Assembly (NCBI GenBank): GCA_038142525.1
Contig: JAYQKE010000015.1
Coordinates: 62,001 to 126,000 of the forward strand
Length of the DNA stretch: 64,000 bases
Reading direction: 5' to 3'
Source of the DNA: CAJQHK01 sp038142525
GTDB lineage: Bacteria > Pseudomonadota > Alphaproteobacteria > Rickettsiales > UBA1997
Shown: piece by piece, positions 39,171 to 47,720 of the stretch
Numbering within the stretch: position 1 is the first letter of the stretch
Layout: every line of letters starts with the position of its first letter
Notes under the pieces: model-generated
Seen by the model: the letters and a program-made list of their open reading frames with translations, nothing else
What the model was told of the DNA's origin: nothing
The model's database searches: none
Program-made: the position numbers and the translations under genes

Positions 39171-39524
39171 ATGAGATTTCTTTTGATTAAAAAAATACCT
39201 TCAATCATTATCATCTTATTCCTTTCTTGCTGTATGAAATTATATAGCTATCCTCATAGCAAGATGGCTCCTAGGGCAAAACAAAATAATATGGTCATGC
39301 CTCCAGATTTTAAGGAGCAAGTAATGAAGATGAAATCAGTTAAACCGCTACCTCCAAATTCAATAAAAAAATATCCTGGTAATGTGCCATATCCCTACGG
39401 TATGAGAAGATTTACTAAAAATGTTGATATGGAAGATAGGGCTATTAGAGATTTAGAGAAATTATCAAAACCTCAATATAGGGGAGATAGCCATTATAGA
39501 TCTAAAGAATATTTAAATGAATAA
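39171..39524 (+). CDS. small secreted, probably lipidated protein
   Basis: 117 residues: signal peptide with lipobox-like LFLSC (Cys ~20), then a Pro/Met/Lys-rich, probably extended region (PPDFKEQVMKMKSVKPLPPNS, PGNVPYPYGMRR). No recognised domain. It overlaps the next gene by 8 bp. Confidence 0.6.
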   Translation: MRFLLIKKIPSIIIILFLSCCMKLYSYPHSKMAPRAKQNNMVMPPDFKEQVMKMKSVKPLPPNSIKKYPGNVPYPYGMRRFTKNVDMEDRAIRDLEKLSKPQYRGDSHYRSKEYLNE

Positions 39525-41079
39525 CCCTAAACATCATTTAAATGTTAATAAGATCATAAGGATAATTGGAAAAAAAGATTTAGAAAGCTTCAAAGAATCT
39601 ATTGATTTTCATAATTTATCATCAGAATCTAAATTATTTTTTACTTCAGACCAAAAGACAATTCATATTGCCAGAAATATTCTAGGGCCAAATTATATTA
39701 ATTTTCAAATAGATAAAATTTCTAACAAAACTTCAAAAGTTTTATTTAAAAATATTAAAAATACCCCATATTTTAAAAATTATCAGAAAAATAATCATTT
39801 ACAAATAATGCTTGCTGCCGGAGGACCTGCCGCTGAGGAACAAATTATCATAGCTGCAACTGATAAAAATATTAGAAAGAAATTTGATAAAATAATTTAT
39901 TTAACTAGAAATTATCTAGAATCTAATTCTCACCATTCAACCAAACAGATTCATAGTAGAAATAGTTCTGCTATCTATTCCAATAATTATTTTGCTGGTC
40001 ACAGATTATTAATAAATAGCCTATTAAAATATTTTTTTCCCAAAAAATATGATATTTTAGATGTTAATTATCCCAAAATTGATGTGAAGTTAACTTGTGA
40101 TATCAAGATATTAAAAATCTATTTTCAAAATGAATTAAATTGGTTATGGCAAAGAATTAGGAAATTTTTAGGAAAAGAAACTTCTTATGATCTAGATTTA
40201 CAATATGCTAAAAAATCAATTGAGATTCAAAAAAAAATTGAAAAAGAAAATAAAATTAATCTAAGAAATGATCAATTGCCAGCAATGGAAATTATTCTTA
40301 AAGGACAAAAAAATCAGAAGATATCAGATATTTCTCATGTAAAATTAGAGGAAAATAAGATTAAAAAGATTTTTGAGAAAGAGAATTTAATAAAAGAAAT
40401 AATTTTATTTAATGATGATGGTTGTTTGCGTCATGATATTCACCAAATTAATGCTAAAATTGCTAAGAAGAATTCTGCAAAATGGTTAGAATCAGTAGAA
40501 ATCAGTCAGGTTTTAATCGATAAGAAAAATAATAAATTGGCAGGAATTGTAACTCAGGATGGAGAATATATTTATTGTAGTAAATTACATTTATCACTTG
40601 GATATAAAGCAAAATATCAATTTTCCAAAGATCTCAATTTCAATATTAAAATCTCTGATAATATTATTGCCACAGGTCTTTCAATGGTGGCAATTTTTAA
40701 AAATAGTCAAAAATTAAAAAATATTTTAAATCTCAGCTCTGCAATTTTAGTAAATGATATTTATATTAGCTTCATTGCTAAGGATGATGATTATGTTTTA
40801 TTAAAAATTGCTGCTGGGGCAAATATTGGCTCTAATAAATATAAGAACTCTTATTTTTTTAATATTTTACATCATTTAAGATTGATATTTTCTGATGATT
40901 TGTTGGGAATTTTATCCTGTTACGCCTGTTCTCGTTCTATTAATAATCGAAATTCTACTAAATTTACCAAAATCACTGAAGATATTATTATAAGTGATGG
41001 TAAAGGTGGTAGTGGCAATAGTAAGAGATATTTTGAAGGTGATTTTGCTTTGGAAAAGTTATGTTATATCCCATCTTAA
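39517..41079 (+). CDS. unrecognised 520-residue protein, possibly FAD-oxidoreductase-like
   Basis: An intact 1.56-kb frame without signal peptide. An alanine/glycine segment (MLAAGGPAAEEQIIIAA, ~residue 98) and a second part (DGCLRHDIHQINAKIAKK...LAGIVTQDGEYIYCSKLHLSLGY) resemble the layout of DAO-type flavin oxidoreductases, where LRDPH-like and V-x-T-x-DG motifs line the FAD, but the canonical GxGxxG is not seen at the N-terminus. A basic Trp-rich stretch NWLWQRIRKFLGKE lies mid-protein. Family assignment is only a suggestion. Confidence 0.55.
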   Translation: MNNPKHHLNVNKIIRIIGKKDLESFKESIDFHNLSSESKLFFTSDQKTIHIARNILGPNYINFQIDKISNKTSKVLFKNIKNTPYFKNYQKNNHLQIMLAAGGPAAEEQIIIAATDKNIRKKFDKIIYLTRNYLESNSHHSTKQIHSRNSSAIYSNNYFAGHRLLINSLLKYFFPKKYDILDVNYPKIDVKLTCDIKILKIYFQNELNWLWQRIRKFLGKETSYDLDLQYAKKSIEIQKKIEKENKINLRNDQLPAMEIILKGQKNQKISDISHVKLEENKIKKIFEKENLIKEIILFNDDGCLRHDIHQINAKIAKKNSAKWLESVEISQVLIDKKNNKLAGIVTQDGEYIYCSKLHLSLGYKAKYQFSKDLNFNIKISDNIIATGLSMVAIFKNSQKLKNILNLSSAILVNDIYISFIAKDDDYVLLKIAAGANIGSNKYKNSYFFNILHHLRLIFSDDLLGILSCYACSRSINNRNSTKFTKITEDIIISDGKGGSGNSKRYFEGDFALEKLCYIPS

Positions 41080-41100
41080 AATAAAAAATATAGAAGATTT

Positions 41101-41338
41101 GGCATTGTTAATCCAAAATAGATAATAAGCCATTTCTCTTTAAAATCAATAATTTTACTGAATATTCAAGCATCTTTATTGATTTAGAGTAGCATTTGCT
41201 CTTTTCTTCTCATTCTAGCCAAGAAGTGTCTGAACAAGCTATTATAGCCCTCGATAGTATAAGTATGTGCCTTGGATTGAATATGCTTGTCCTTAGGAAC
41301 AAATTTCTCATACGATATCCAATAATCCGTTGCTATAG
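41101..41338 (-). mobile_element. IS1-family right-end fragment
   Basis: Starts with the terminal repeat GGCATTGTTAAT and corresponds, reversed, to the last ~240 bp of the IS1 at 9358-10121; it stops inside the transposase gene at CCGTTGCTATA where a type-A IS5 fragment begins. Confidence 0.9.
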
Positions 41339-41748
41339 GAACCTCTGATTTTCCTATTTAATTTTGTCTATTTTTTCATTTTTCAGAAAAAATTTTTATA
41401 ATTTGGATAAAGATTGCTAATTTTGTTAAAAATTAACAATCTTTATCCAAATTTAGGCATTATTTGTGGTAATTTCTCTAGTTTCTTGTCTAATTTTACC
41501 ATTTTTGGCTAAATTAGACACATTTATCCCTTGTTACGCTGTATTTGGTAGTATTTTTCTAACCATATAGAGATTAGCAAGGGATGATAGCATTTGTAAT
41601 TGATTAGTATTCTTTTGTAAACCATTATATCTAACCTTTCTATAGCCCCAAAGATGCTTTATAATTTGAAATGGATGTTCAACTTTAGCTCGAACTGATG
41701 AAAATTGTTTATTCCTCTTTTTTTGCTTATTTGAAAGTTTTTTGTTAG
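41339..41748 (-). mobile_element. type-A IS5 3' fragment, reverse orientation
   Basis: Starts with GGAACCTCTGA (41339) and runs 410 bp into the transposase gene (C-terminal ~75 residues) up to TTTTTTGTTA, where a complete type-A copy in the opposite orientation begins. The two form a head-to-head arrangement. Confidence 0.9.
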
Positions 41749-43100
41749 GGAACCTCTGAAAAACCAATTATCTAATTTATAGATTTGAAACTGTTTAATT
41801 TTGTTATTTTTGCCAAAGTTTAGCAAAGTTATTTTATAAAATTTTGTTTGAATTTATTTGATAAAAATAGCCAGAAAAGCTTGATTTATCTAGCTTTTTT
41901 GCTTATTATTGATATATTAAATTCAAATAAAATATATAATTATGGCAACCCAGCAATCATTTTTTTCATTAGCAATTTCTGGTAGAAAATTAAGAGCGGA
42001 GAAGTTTCTTAATCAAATGACGGATATTATTCCATGGCAAAGATTGATTGATAAGATAGAGCCTTTTTATCCTAATGGTACTAGTGATTACGGTGGCAGG
42101 AAGGTGACAGATTTATTATTAATATTTAAGATTCATTTGTTACAGCAGTGGTTTGGTCTTAGTGATCCAGCTATGGAGGATGCTATATATGATAGAATAA
42201 GTTTTCAAAAATTCTTAAATATTGATATTGGTATTGATAATGTTCCGGATGAGACTGTGATATTGAGATTCCGTCATTTATTGGAAAAGCATAATTTATC
42301 GTCGATTATATTTAACGAGGTAAATTCATATCTTGAAGAGAATGATCTTTTGTTGAAGGAGGGTACGATAACTGATGCGACATTAATATCTGCTCCAACT
42401 AGTACAAAAAACAAGAAGAGGAAAAGGGACCAAGAGATGTCTTCTACCAAGAAAGGGAAGAATTATTATTTTGGCATGAAGTCTCATATTGGTGTGCAAA
42501 CTAAGGGTAAGCCAATTATTCATTCTATTGTCACGACGACAGCTAAAGATCATGATTCTACTAAAACAGAGGAGTTATTACATGGTGATGAAACTTCTTT
42601 ATTTGGTGACAAGGCCTATGATGATAAGGCAATAAAAAGATTTTGTAGGAATCACAATATATTTTATGGTATAACCAATAGAGCTAAATCTAACAAAAAA
42701 CTTTCAAATAAGCAAAAAAAGAGGAATAAACAATTTTCATCAGTTCGAGCTAAAGTTGAACATCCATTTCAAATTATAAAGCATCTTTGGGGCTATAGAA
42801 AGGTTAGATATAATGGTTTACAAAAGAATACTAATCAATTACAAATGCTATCATCCCTTGCTAATCTCTATATGGTTAGAAAAATACTACCAAATACAGC
42901 GTAACAAGGGATAAATGTGTCTAATTTAGCCAAAAATGGTAAAATTAGACAAGAAACTAGAGAAATTACCACAAATAATGCCTAAATTTGGATAAAGATT
43001 GTTAATTTTTAACAAAATTAGCAATCTTTATCCAAATTATAAAAATTTTTTCTGAAAAATGAAAAAATAGACAAAATTAAATAGGAAAATCAGAGGTTCC
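41749..43100 (+). mobile_element. complete IS5-family element, type A, copy 3
   Basis: Terminal repeats GGAACCTCTGA (41749) and TCAGAGGTTCC (ending 43100), 1352 bp. The flanks read GTTA and TTAA; a TTA duplication is possible, but the right flank is not the continuation of the fragment on the left, so the insertion was followed by loss of DNA. Confidence 0.93.
41942..42904 (+). CDS. IS5-family transposase (type A, copy 3)
   Basis: Identical predicted protein to those at 7670-8632 and 20507-21469. Intact; same DDE residues. Confidence 0.95.
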   Translation: MATQQSFFSLAISGRKLRAEKFLNQMTDIIPWQRLIDKIEPFYPNGTSDYGGRKVTDLLLIFKIHLLQQWFGLSDPAMEDAIYDRISFQKFLNIDIGIDNVPDETVILRFRHLLEKHNLSSIIFNEVNSYLEENDLLLKEGTITDATLISAPTSTKNKKRKRDQEMSSTKKGKNYYFGMKSHIGVQTKGKPIIHSIVTTTAKDHDSTKTEELLHGDETSLFGDKAYDDKAIKRFCRNHNIFYGITNRAKSNKKLSNKQKKRNKQFSSVRAKVEHPFQIIKHLWGYRKVRYNGLQKNTNQLQMLSSLANLYMVRKILPNTA

Positions 43101-43257
43101 TTAAAATATAACTCCTTATCAACACGACCAAAAAGGGCTTCATTGATTTCGCCTGCTACAAAACTTGTCTGGATTGTTTTTATTTTTCTTTTTGGCATTG
43201 ACTTTGATTAAAAATTCTGATATAATTAAGTTTTTTACTTTTATTAATTATATTCAC
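43101..43257. other. gap after type-A copy 3, with a possible gene remnant
   Basis: On the minus strand, 43101-43164 can be read as a stop-free stretch (SFVAGEINEALFGRVDKEL) that looks coding in composition and is cut by the IS end. It is too short to assign. The remainder is AT-rich and upstream of the next small ORF. Confidence 0.3.
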
Positions 43258-43560
43258 ATGACATATATAATAGACCAATATTTTGGGAGGAGCTTATGCC
43301 CTAATAGTGAACCATATCCTGGAGAAGAACACCCTCGCATCACGGGTGCTAATCTAGCTTCTATTGTTGGAGCGTTATTGACTATAGCTACTTCTAATAC
43401 AGGGCATCGTATTGCAACAAGTGTAGTTACGTCGTTTTCGTTAGTTAATATGATTGTGACAGGAGTTTACAGGAACTGTAGAAATATACCTTCAAATAGT
43501 GTAGAACAGCCTTCTGCAGCTACAGGGGTAGAACAGCTTATTCCCCTACATAATTATTGA
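43258..43560 (+). CDS. orphan small protein with hydrophobic segments
   Basis: 100 residues from ATG 43258 (MTYIIDQYFGRSLC); an upstream in-frame start at 43165 would add a hydrophobic leader but lies in IS-proximal DNA. Two mild hydrophobic segments (LASIVGALLTIATS and VVTSFSLVNMIVTGVY) suggest a membrane protein; the tail is polar. Codon use (GCG, CGC, GGAG) looks less AT-biased than the neighbours, a hint of foreign origin. Not recognised. Confidence 0.5.
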   Translation: MTYIIDQYFGRSLCPNSEPYPGEEHPRITGANLASIVGALLTIATSNTGHRIATSVVTSFSLVNMIVTGVYRNCRNIPSNSVEQPSAATGVEQLIPLHNY

Positions 43561-43609
43561 TCATTAATTTTCACGATATATCATATCCTCCTTAATCAAA
43601 ATAAGGATC

Positions 43610-44692
43610 ATGAAAGAATTAATAAATCAATATTTCAGTGACTTTGGCAAAGTTCTTCCAAAGAGGTTAGCTAATATAACAACTGCGATAATGCGATGCG
43701 GTAGCGCTAATACTTACCAAATAGCCAGACAGCTTTCAAAGGAAAACAATAAAAGCTTTAAGACAAATGATATGGCTGTTTATAGATTATTACAGAGCAA
43801 AGATTTCCAGATAGATGATTCCTTTTGGCGCAAACATGTGAAGCTAATATTTAGCTTGTTAGAGGAAAAAAATGTAATATTGAAAGGTCAAAGAATACAA
43901 ATAAATATCGACTTCACAAGTCATGAAAATAATTTCTTAATTCTTAGTGCTTCAGTTATTTTAAATGGTAAAGCAATTACCATATATTTTTCGATGCGCA
44001 AATATCCAAAAAAGAAGAATCAAATGTCACAAATAAAAATGGAAGAAGCTTTTATAAAGGGGCTAAGGCATGTATTATCTAAGAAATATAGCTATGTAAT
44101 AGTTGCGGATAGGGGTTTTGGAAATAATAGATTCGCTAATCTTTGCAAGGAAAATAATTTTGATTATGTATTAAGAATTAATCCTAATTTGATAATAGAA
44201 TATGATAATCAAAAAATTAATCTTAACAGCATAAAAGAAGACAAGATATTCAAAGCCAAATCTGTATCATGGAAAAGGGAGCTAAACCTTACAATATGCA
44301 CTCAAGATAAGCAGATATGGTATCTAATGAGTAGTGATGATAATATGGCACAACAACAAATCTATGAGAATCGTTTTAAAATAGAGAAGAATTACCAAGA
44401 TTGTAAAAGCTCTGGTTATGACATAGAAAATAATAAAATTAGGAAATATGATAGATTTAAGAGGCTTTTATATTGTGTATTATTATCACATGCTCTTGTT
44501 TGCTTTATTGGATATGCAATATCTAGATCAAAAAGTAATATTAAAAAAAACTCTATAGAAAAAGGAGATTTGGAAACTTATCTGATCTCAGTCTTTTCAA
44601 GATCGGATATAATGCTGTCTCAATTTACTTTAAACAATCCATTGCTCTTTTTTATCGATCAATTGGAATGTTTTGATTATGTAGGGGAGTAA
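43610..44692 (+). CDS. IS4-family transposase
   Basis: 360-residue DDE transposase, intact. First acid in INIDFTSHENN, second in YVIVADRGFGNN, and the complete IS4 YREK signature: Y-2-R-3-E-6-K in YENRFKIEKNYQDCK. N-terminal helix-turn-helix-like region includes YQIARQLSKENNKSF. Only one copy in this window. I could not find convincing terminal repeats by eye, so element ends are not set. Confidence 0.88.
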   Translation: MKELINQYFSDFGKVLPKRLANITTAIMRCGSANTYQIARQLSKENNKSFKTNDMAVYRLLQSKDFQIDDSFWRKHVKLIFSLLEEKNVILKGQRIQINIDFTSHENNFLILSASVILNGKAITIYFSMRKYPKKKNQMSQIKMEEAFIKGLRHVLSKKYSYVIVADRGFGNNRFANLCKENNFDYVLRINPNLIIEYDNQKINLNSIKEDKIFKAKSVSWKRELNLTICTQDKQIWYLMSSDDNMAQQQIYENRFKIEKNYQDCKSSGYDIENNKIRKYDRFKRLLYCVLLSHALVCFIGYAISRSKSNIKKNSIEKGDLETYLISVFSRSDIMLSQFTLNNPLLFFIDQLECFDYVGE

Positions 44693-44709
44693 GGGAGTTA
44701 AGAGGGGGT

Positions 44710-44730
44710 CAAAGTTGCTTTGCAACTTTG
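44710..44730 (+). repeat. perfect 9-bp hairpin after the IS4 gene
   Basis: CAAAGTTGC-TTT-GCAACTTTG, flanked on both sides by G-runs (GGGGGT before, GGGGGA after). This G-rich stretch is unusual in an AT-rich genome. Without a T-run it is not a classic terminator; it could be part of the IS end. Confidence 0.45.
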
Positions 44731-44845
44731 GGGGAGTTTCTAACAACAATCTCAATCATTCTATAGGAGGAGTTAAAACCGAACTCGATGCCACAACTCC
44801 CACGTAATTAAATATACTGTAGAGAAAATTTATAGTGAACATGAA

Positions 44846-45028
44846 ATGAATAATCAATTAAAAGAGGCTATATTAAAAACTATCAAAGAAAGATTAGATG
44901 AAATAAATGGATTAGAAGAAGCAAAACAACAACCTGACCAAACAACACCTGGGGCAACACCGAGAATAAGACCAGAAGAGCGTGGTACTCCAGATTCAAG
45001 AGGAAGTAAAGGTATTGTACAATTATAA
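44846..45028 (+). CDS. orphan 60-residue hydrophilic protein
   Basis: Short frame MNNQLKEAILKTIKERLDE with a helical N-terminus and a Pro/Gly/Arg-rich tail (TTPGATPRIRPEERGTP). Composition is less AT-biased than the core genes. No domain recognised; may be the end of a larger lost gene or a spurious frame. Confidence 0.35.
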   Translation: MNNQLKEAILKTIKERLDEINGLEEAKQQPDQTTPGATPRIRPEERGTPDSRGSKGIVQL

Positions 45029-45067
45029 CTAATTTAACTGATAATTTCCTAAATTCTGTGAAAAAAA

Positions 45068-46141
45068 CTATTTTAGGGATAATTTTTCCAGATTATCTAT
45101 CTTCACCTGTGAGGTGGGGAAGGCCATTTCAGCGCCCTGCCCTGCTATGATATCGCTAATTTCTAGCAGAATCTTTTCTTTCACCTGATGAAACTCCTCC
45201 CAATTGGTAGTCTTAGTGAAGGTGTAAATGAAAAAATCGACCGAAAATTCATTAAATTTATTAAGATTAACCATCAAGGTTTTTTTATTATCGATATCTT
45301 GGTGAGTTTCTAGCATTTTATTAATTTTTTCGATAATAACTCCAGCCTTTTGAATATCATTATAACGCAGACCAATTGTTTCAAAAATTCTTCTATTAGA
45401 CATTCTAGAGGGGTTTTCAATAGCAATATTACTAAAAATTGAATTTGGCACATAAAGCATTCTACTTTCAAAAGTACGGATTTTTGTCAGTCGCCAGCCA
45501 ATATGAGTAACCGTACCCTCAATTTCACGGTCAGGAGATTTGATCCAATCACCAACTGAAAATGGTCGATCAAGATAAAGCATTATAGCGCCGAAAAAAT
45601 TAGCCAAAAGATCCTTAGCTGCAAAACCAATAGCAATTCCGCCAATTCCACCAAAAGCAATAACGCCACTCAAACTAACACCAAATTGGTCAAGAATCAT
45701 TAATAAAAAGACAATGATTAAAATTGCCTTTAATAATTTAATAATTGCCAAAATTGTCGTTAAATCATATTTGCTTTTTTTATCATCAGTAAAATAATTT
45801 TCATAAGCAATAATAACTCTCCAACCAAACCAAATTATTGAAAAACTCAAACCGATAGTAAAAATTTTATGAGCAATATTCAGGCTATAAGAAAAATATT
45901 CCTGAAAAAATGTAATTATAATAGCTGCAAAACAAGCTAGAAAAAAGAAATTTAATGGTTTTTTTATTGATGAAAGAATTATTTGCCTCTTATCTTCTTC
46001 ATTTAGTTTTTTTTGTAACTTATCAATGATTTTATTACTAACAAAAATTATTATAGCATAAATAATAATTAAGATTAATATGGTCAATAAGCTGATGGAT
46101 GAGGAATTAAAATGTAAATTTTTATTAAAAATATCTAACAT
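45068..46141 (-). CDS. MscS-family mechanosensitive channel
   Basis: Small-conductance osmotic channel, ~357 residues. The N-terminal part has four hydrophobic segments; the pore helix and beta domain are canonical: AFGGIGGIAIGFAAKDLLAN, quoted by GGIAIGFAAKD, then DRPFSVGDWI, GTVTHIGWRLTKIRT and VPNSIF. The ATG at 46141 (MLDIFNKN) is chosen over the longer frame, which would overlap dnaB. It is divergent from dnaB with only 17 bp between start codons. Confidence 0.9.
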   Translation of the reverse strand: MLDIFNKNLHFNSSSISLLTILILIIIYAIIIFVSNKIIDKLQKKLNEEDKRQIILSSIKKPLNFFFLACFAAIIITFFQEYFSYSLNIAHKIFTIGLSFSIIWFGWRVIIAYENYFTDDKKSKYDLTTILAIIKLLKAILIIVFLLMILDQFGVSLSGVIAFGGIGGIAIGFAAKDLLANFFGAIMLYLDRPFSVGDWIKSPDREIEGTVTHIGWRLTKIRTFESRMLYVPNSIFSNIAIENPSRMSNRRIFETIGLRYNDIQKAGVIIEKINKMLETHQDIDNKKTLMVNLNKFNEFSVDFFIYTFTKTTNWEEFHQVKEKILLEISDIIAGQGAEMAFPTSQVKIDNLEKLSLK

Positions 46142-46158
46142 AATTACATAATTATTTA

Positions 46159-47607
46159 ATGGAAAATACTGAAAATATAGCAGAAGAGCCGGTAAAATCA
46201 ATCAATAAAAGAGAATTATATAATCTAGAAGCTGAGCAGATTATTTTAGGCACTATCATTTTAAATAATGATTATCTTAATCGTGTCTCAGAATTTTTGC
46301 TGGCTGAACATTTCTACGAACCTTCTCATCAAAAAATTTATGCTGAAATTCTTCATATTGTAGCAGATATGAATATTGTGGCTAATAATGTCACATTAAA
46401 GCAATTTTTCGCTGATACTGCAGAAATTTCAGCAATTGGCGGTATGAAATATATGGCAGTTTTGATGGATAAAGCCACTGGTATTGTGGATATTGCAGAT
46501 TACGCTAAATTAATTTACGATCTTTATCTCAAGCGTAATTTAACCATGATTGCTGAAGATATTATTATTAATTGCAATGATCTGGATGATCAGACAGCTT
46601 TGGAAAAAATTGAAAATGCCGAAAGGGAAATTTTTAATTTAACTTTTGCTCAAAATTCTGGCAGCGATTTTAAGGGAATTTCTGACGCTTTAAAAACTAC
46701 TTTAGAAAAAACTCTCATTGCCAAACAAACCGATTCTCACATTACTGGAATTTCAACTGGCCTTACTGATTTGGATCATATTTTAAGTGGTATGCAAAAT
46801 TCTGATTTGCTTATTCTTGCTGGCCGTCCTTCAATGGGTAAAACTGCTCTGGCCATTAATATTGCTGTTAATGGCTGTAAATATTTAATGGAACAAGATC
46901 TTTCTAATGAGGAAAAAAGAGCTGTAGGTATTTTTTCTTTGGAGATGTCTTCTGATCAATTATCTTCAAGAATTTTATCGATGGAAACTAGTATCAGCGC
47001 TACTAAATTTAGATCAGGAACTATTACTGAAGATGAATGGCAGGTAATTAGTGCCCGAAGTGCAGAAATTGCTGATATGCCGATTTTTCTTGATGATACT
47101 CCAGCACTTTCCATTTCGGCTATTCGTACCCGAACTAGAAGATTAATTAAAAAGAAAAATCTATCCTTATTAATTATTGATTATTTGCAATTAATTAGGG
47201 GCAGTAAAAAAACTGAAAATCGAGTACAGGAAATTTCTGAAATTACACAAGGATTAAAAGCTATTGCTAAAGAATTTAATATTCCAGTCATTGCCCTGTC
47301 ACAGCTCTCTCGTGCTGTGGAACAAAGGGATGATAAAAGACCGCAACTTTCTGATTTGCGTGAATCAGGATCCATTGAGCAAGATGCTGATGTGGTGGCC
47401 TTCATTTATCGTGAAAGCTATTATTTGGAACGTAAAAGACCAGATGAAGCAGAAATTGAAGCCTTTAAAAATTGGCAGGATAAAATGTCCGAAATTAGGA
47501 ATAAATCTGAAGTGATTATCGCCAAACAGAGAAATGGCCCCGTTGGCAATATTGATTTATTTTTTGATGCAGAATTTACCAGATTTGGTAATTTTGTTGT
47601 TAGATAG
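46159..47607 (+). CDS. dnaB: replicative DNA helicase
   Basis: Hexameric helicase at the replication fork. The N-terminal collar domain (NLEAEQIILGTIILNND) and the RecA-like core are intact: Walker A AGRPSMGKTALA near residue 225, ISLEMS-like FSLEMSSDQL, LLIIDYLQLI, LSQLSRAVEQR and SDLRESGSIEQDADVV. 482 residues, no frame disruption. Confidence 0.97.
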   Translation: MENTENIAEEPVKSINKRELYNLEAEQIILGTIILNNDYLNRVSEFLLAEHFYEPSHQKIYAEILHIVADMNIVANNVTLKQFFADTAEISAIGGMKYMAVLMDKATGIVDIADYAKLIYDLYLKRNLTMIAEDIIINCNDLDDQTALEKIENAEREIFNLTFAQNSGSDFKGISDALKTTLEKTLIAKQTDSHITGISTGLTDLDHILSGMQNSDLLILAGRPSMGKTALAINIAVNGCKYLMEQDLSNEEKRAVGIFSLEMSSDQLSSRILSMETSISATKFRSGTITEDEWQVISARSAEIADMPIFLDDTPALSISAIRTRTRRLIKKKNLSLLIIDYLQLIRGSKKTENRVQEISEITQGLKAIAKEFNIPVIALSQLSRAVEQRDDKRPQLSDLRESGSIEQDADVVAFIYRESYYLERKRPDEAEIEAFKNWQDKMSEIRNKSEVIIAKQRNGPVGNIDLFFDAEFTRFGNFVVR

Positions 47608-47720
47608 GTTGATTATATCTCGTTACCTTATGAACAATTTTTGCATAAATTTTGTTGTTTTTTATAGCAAAATATGTTACAATCAGGCTAGTGTGCATCA
47701 ACTTTTAAAAAAAATAATAA

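Noticed and set aside
44710..44730. Hairpin called as an intrinsic terminator
   Set aside because: Flanked by G-runs and not followed by T; kept only as an inverted repeat.
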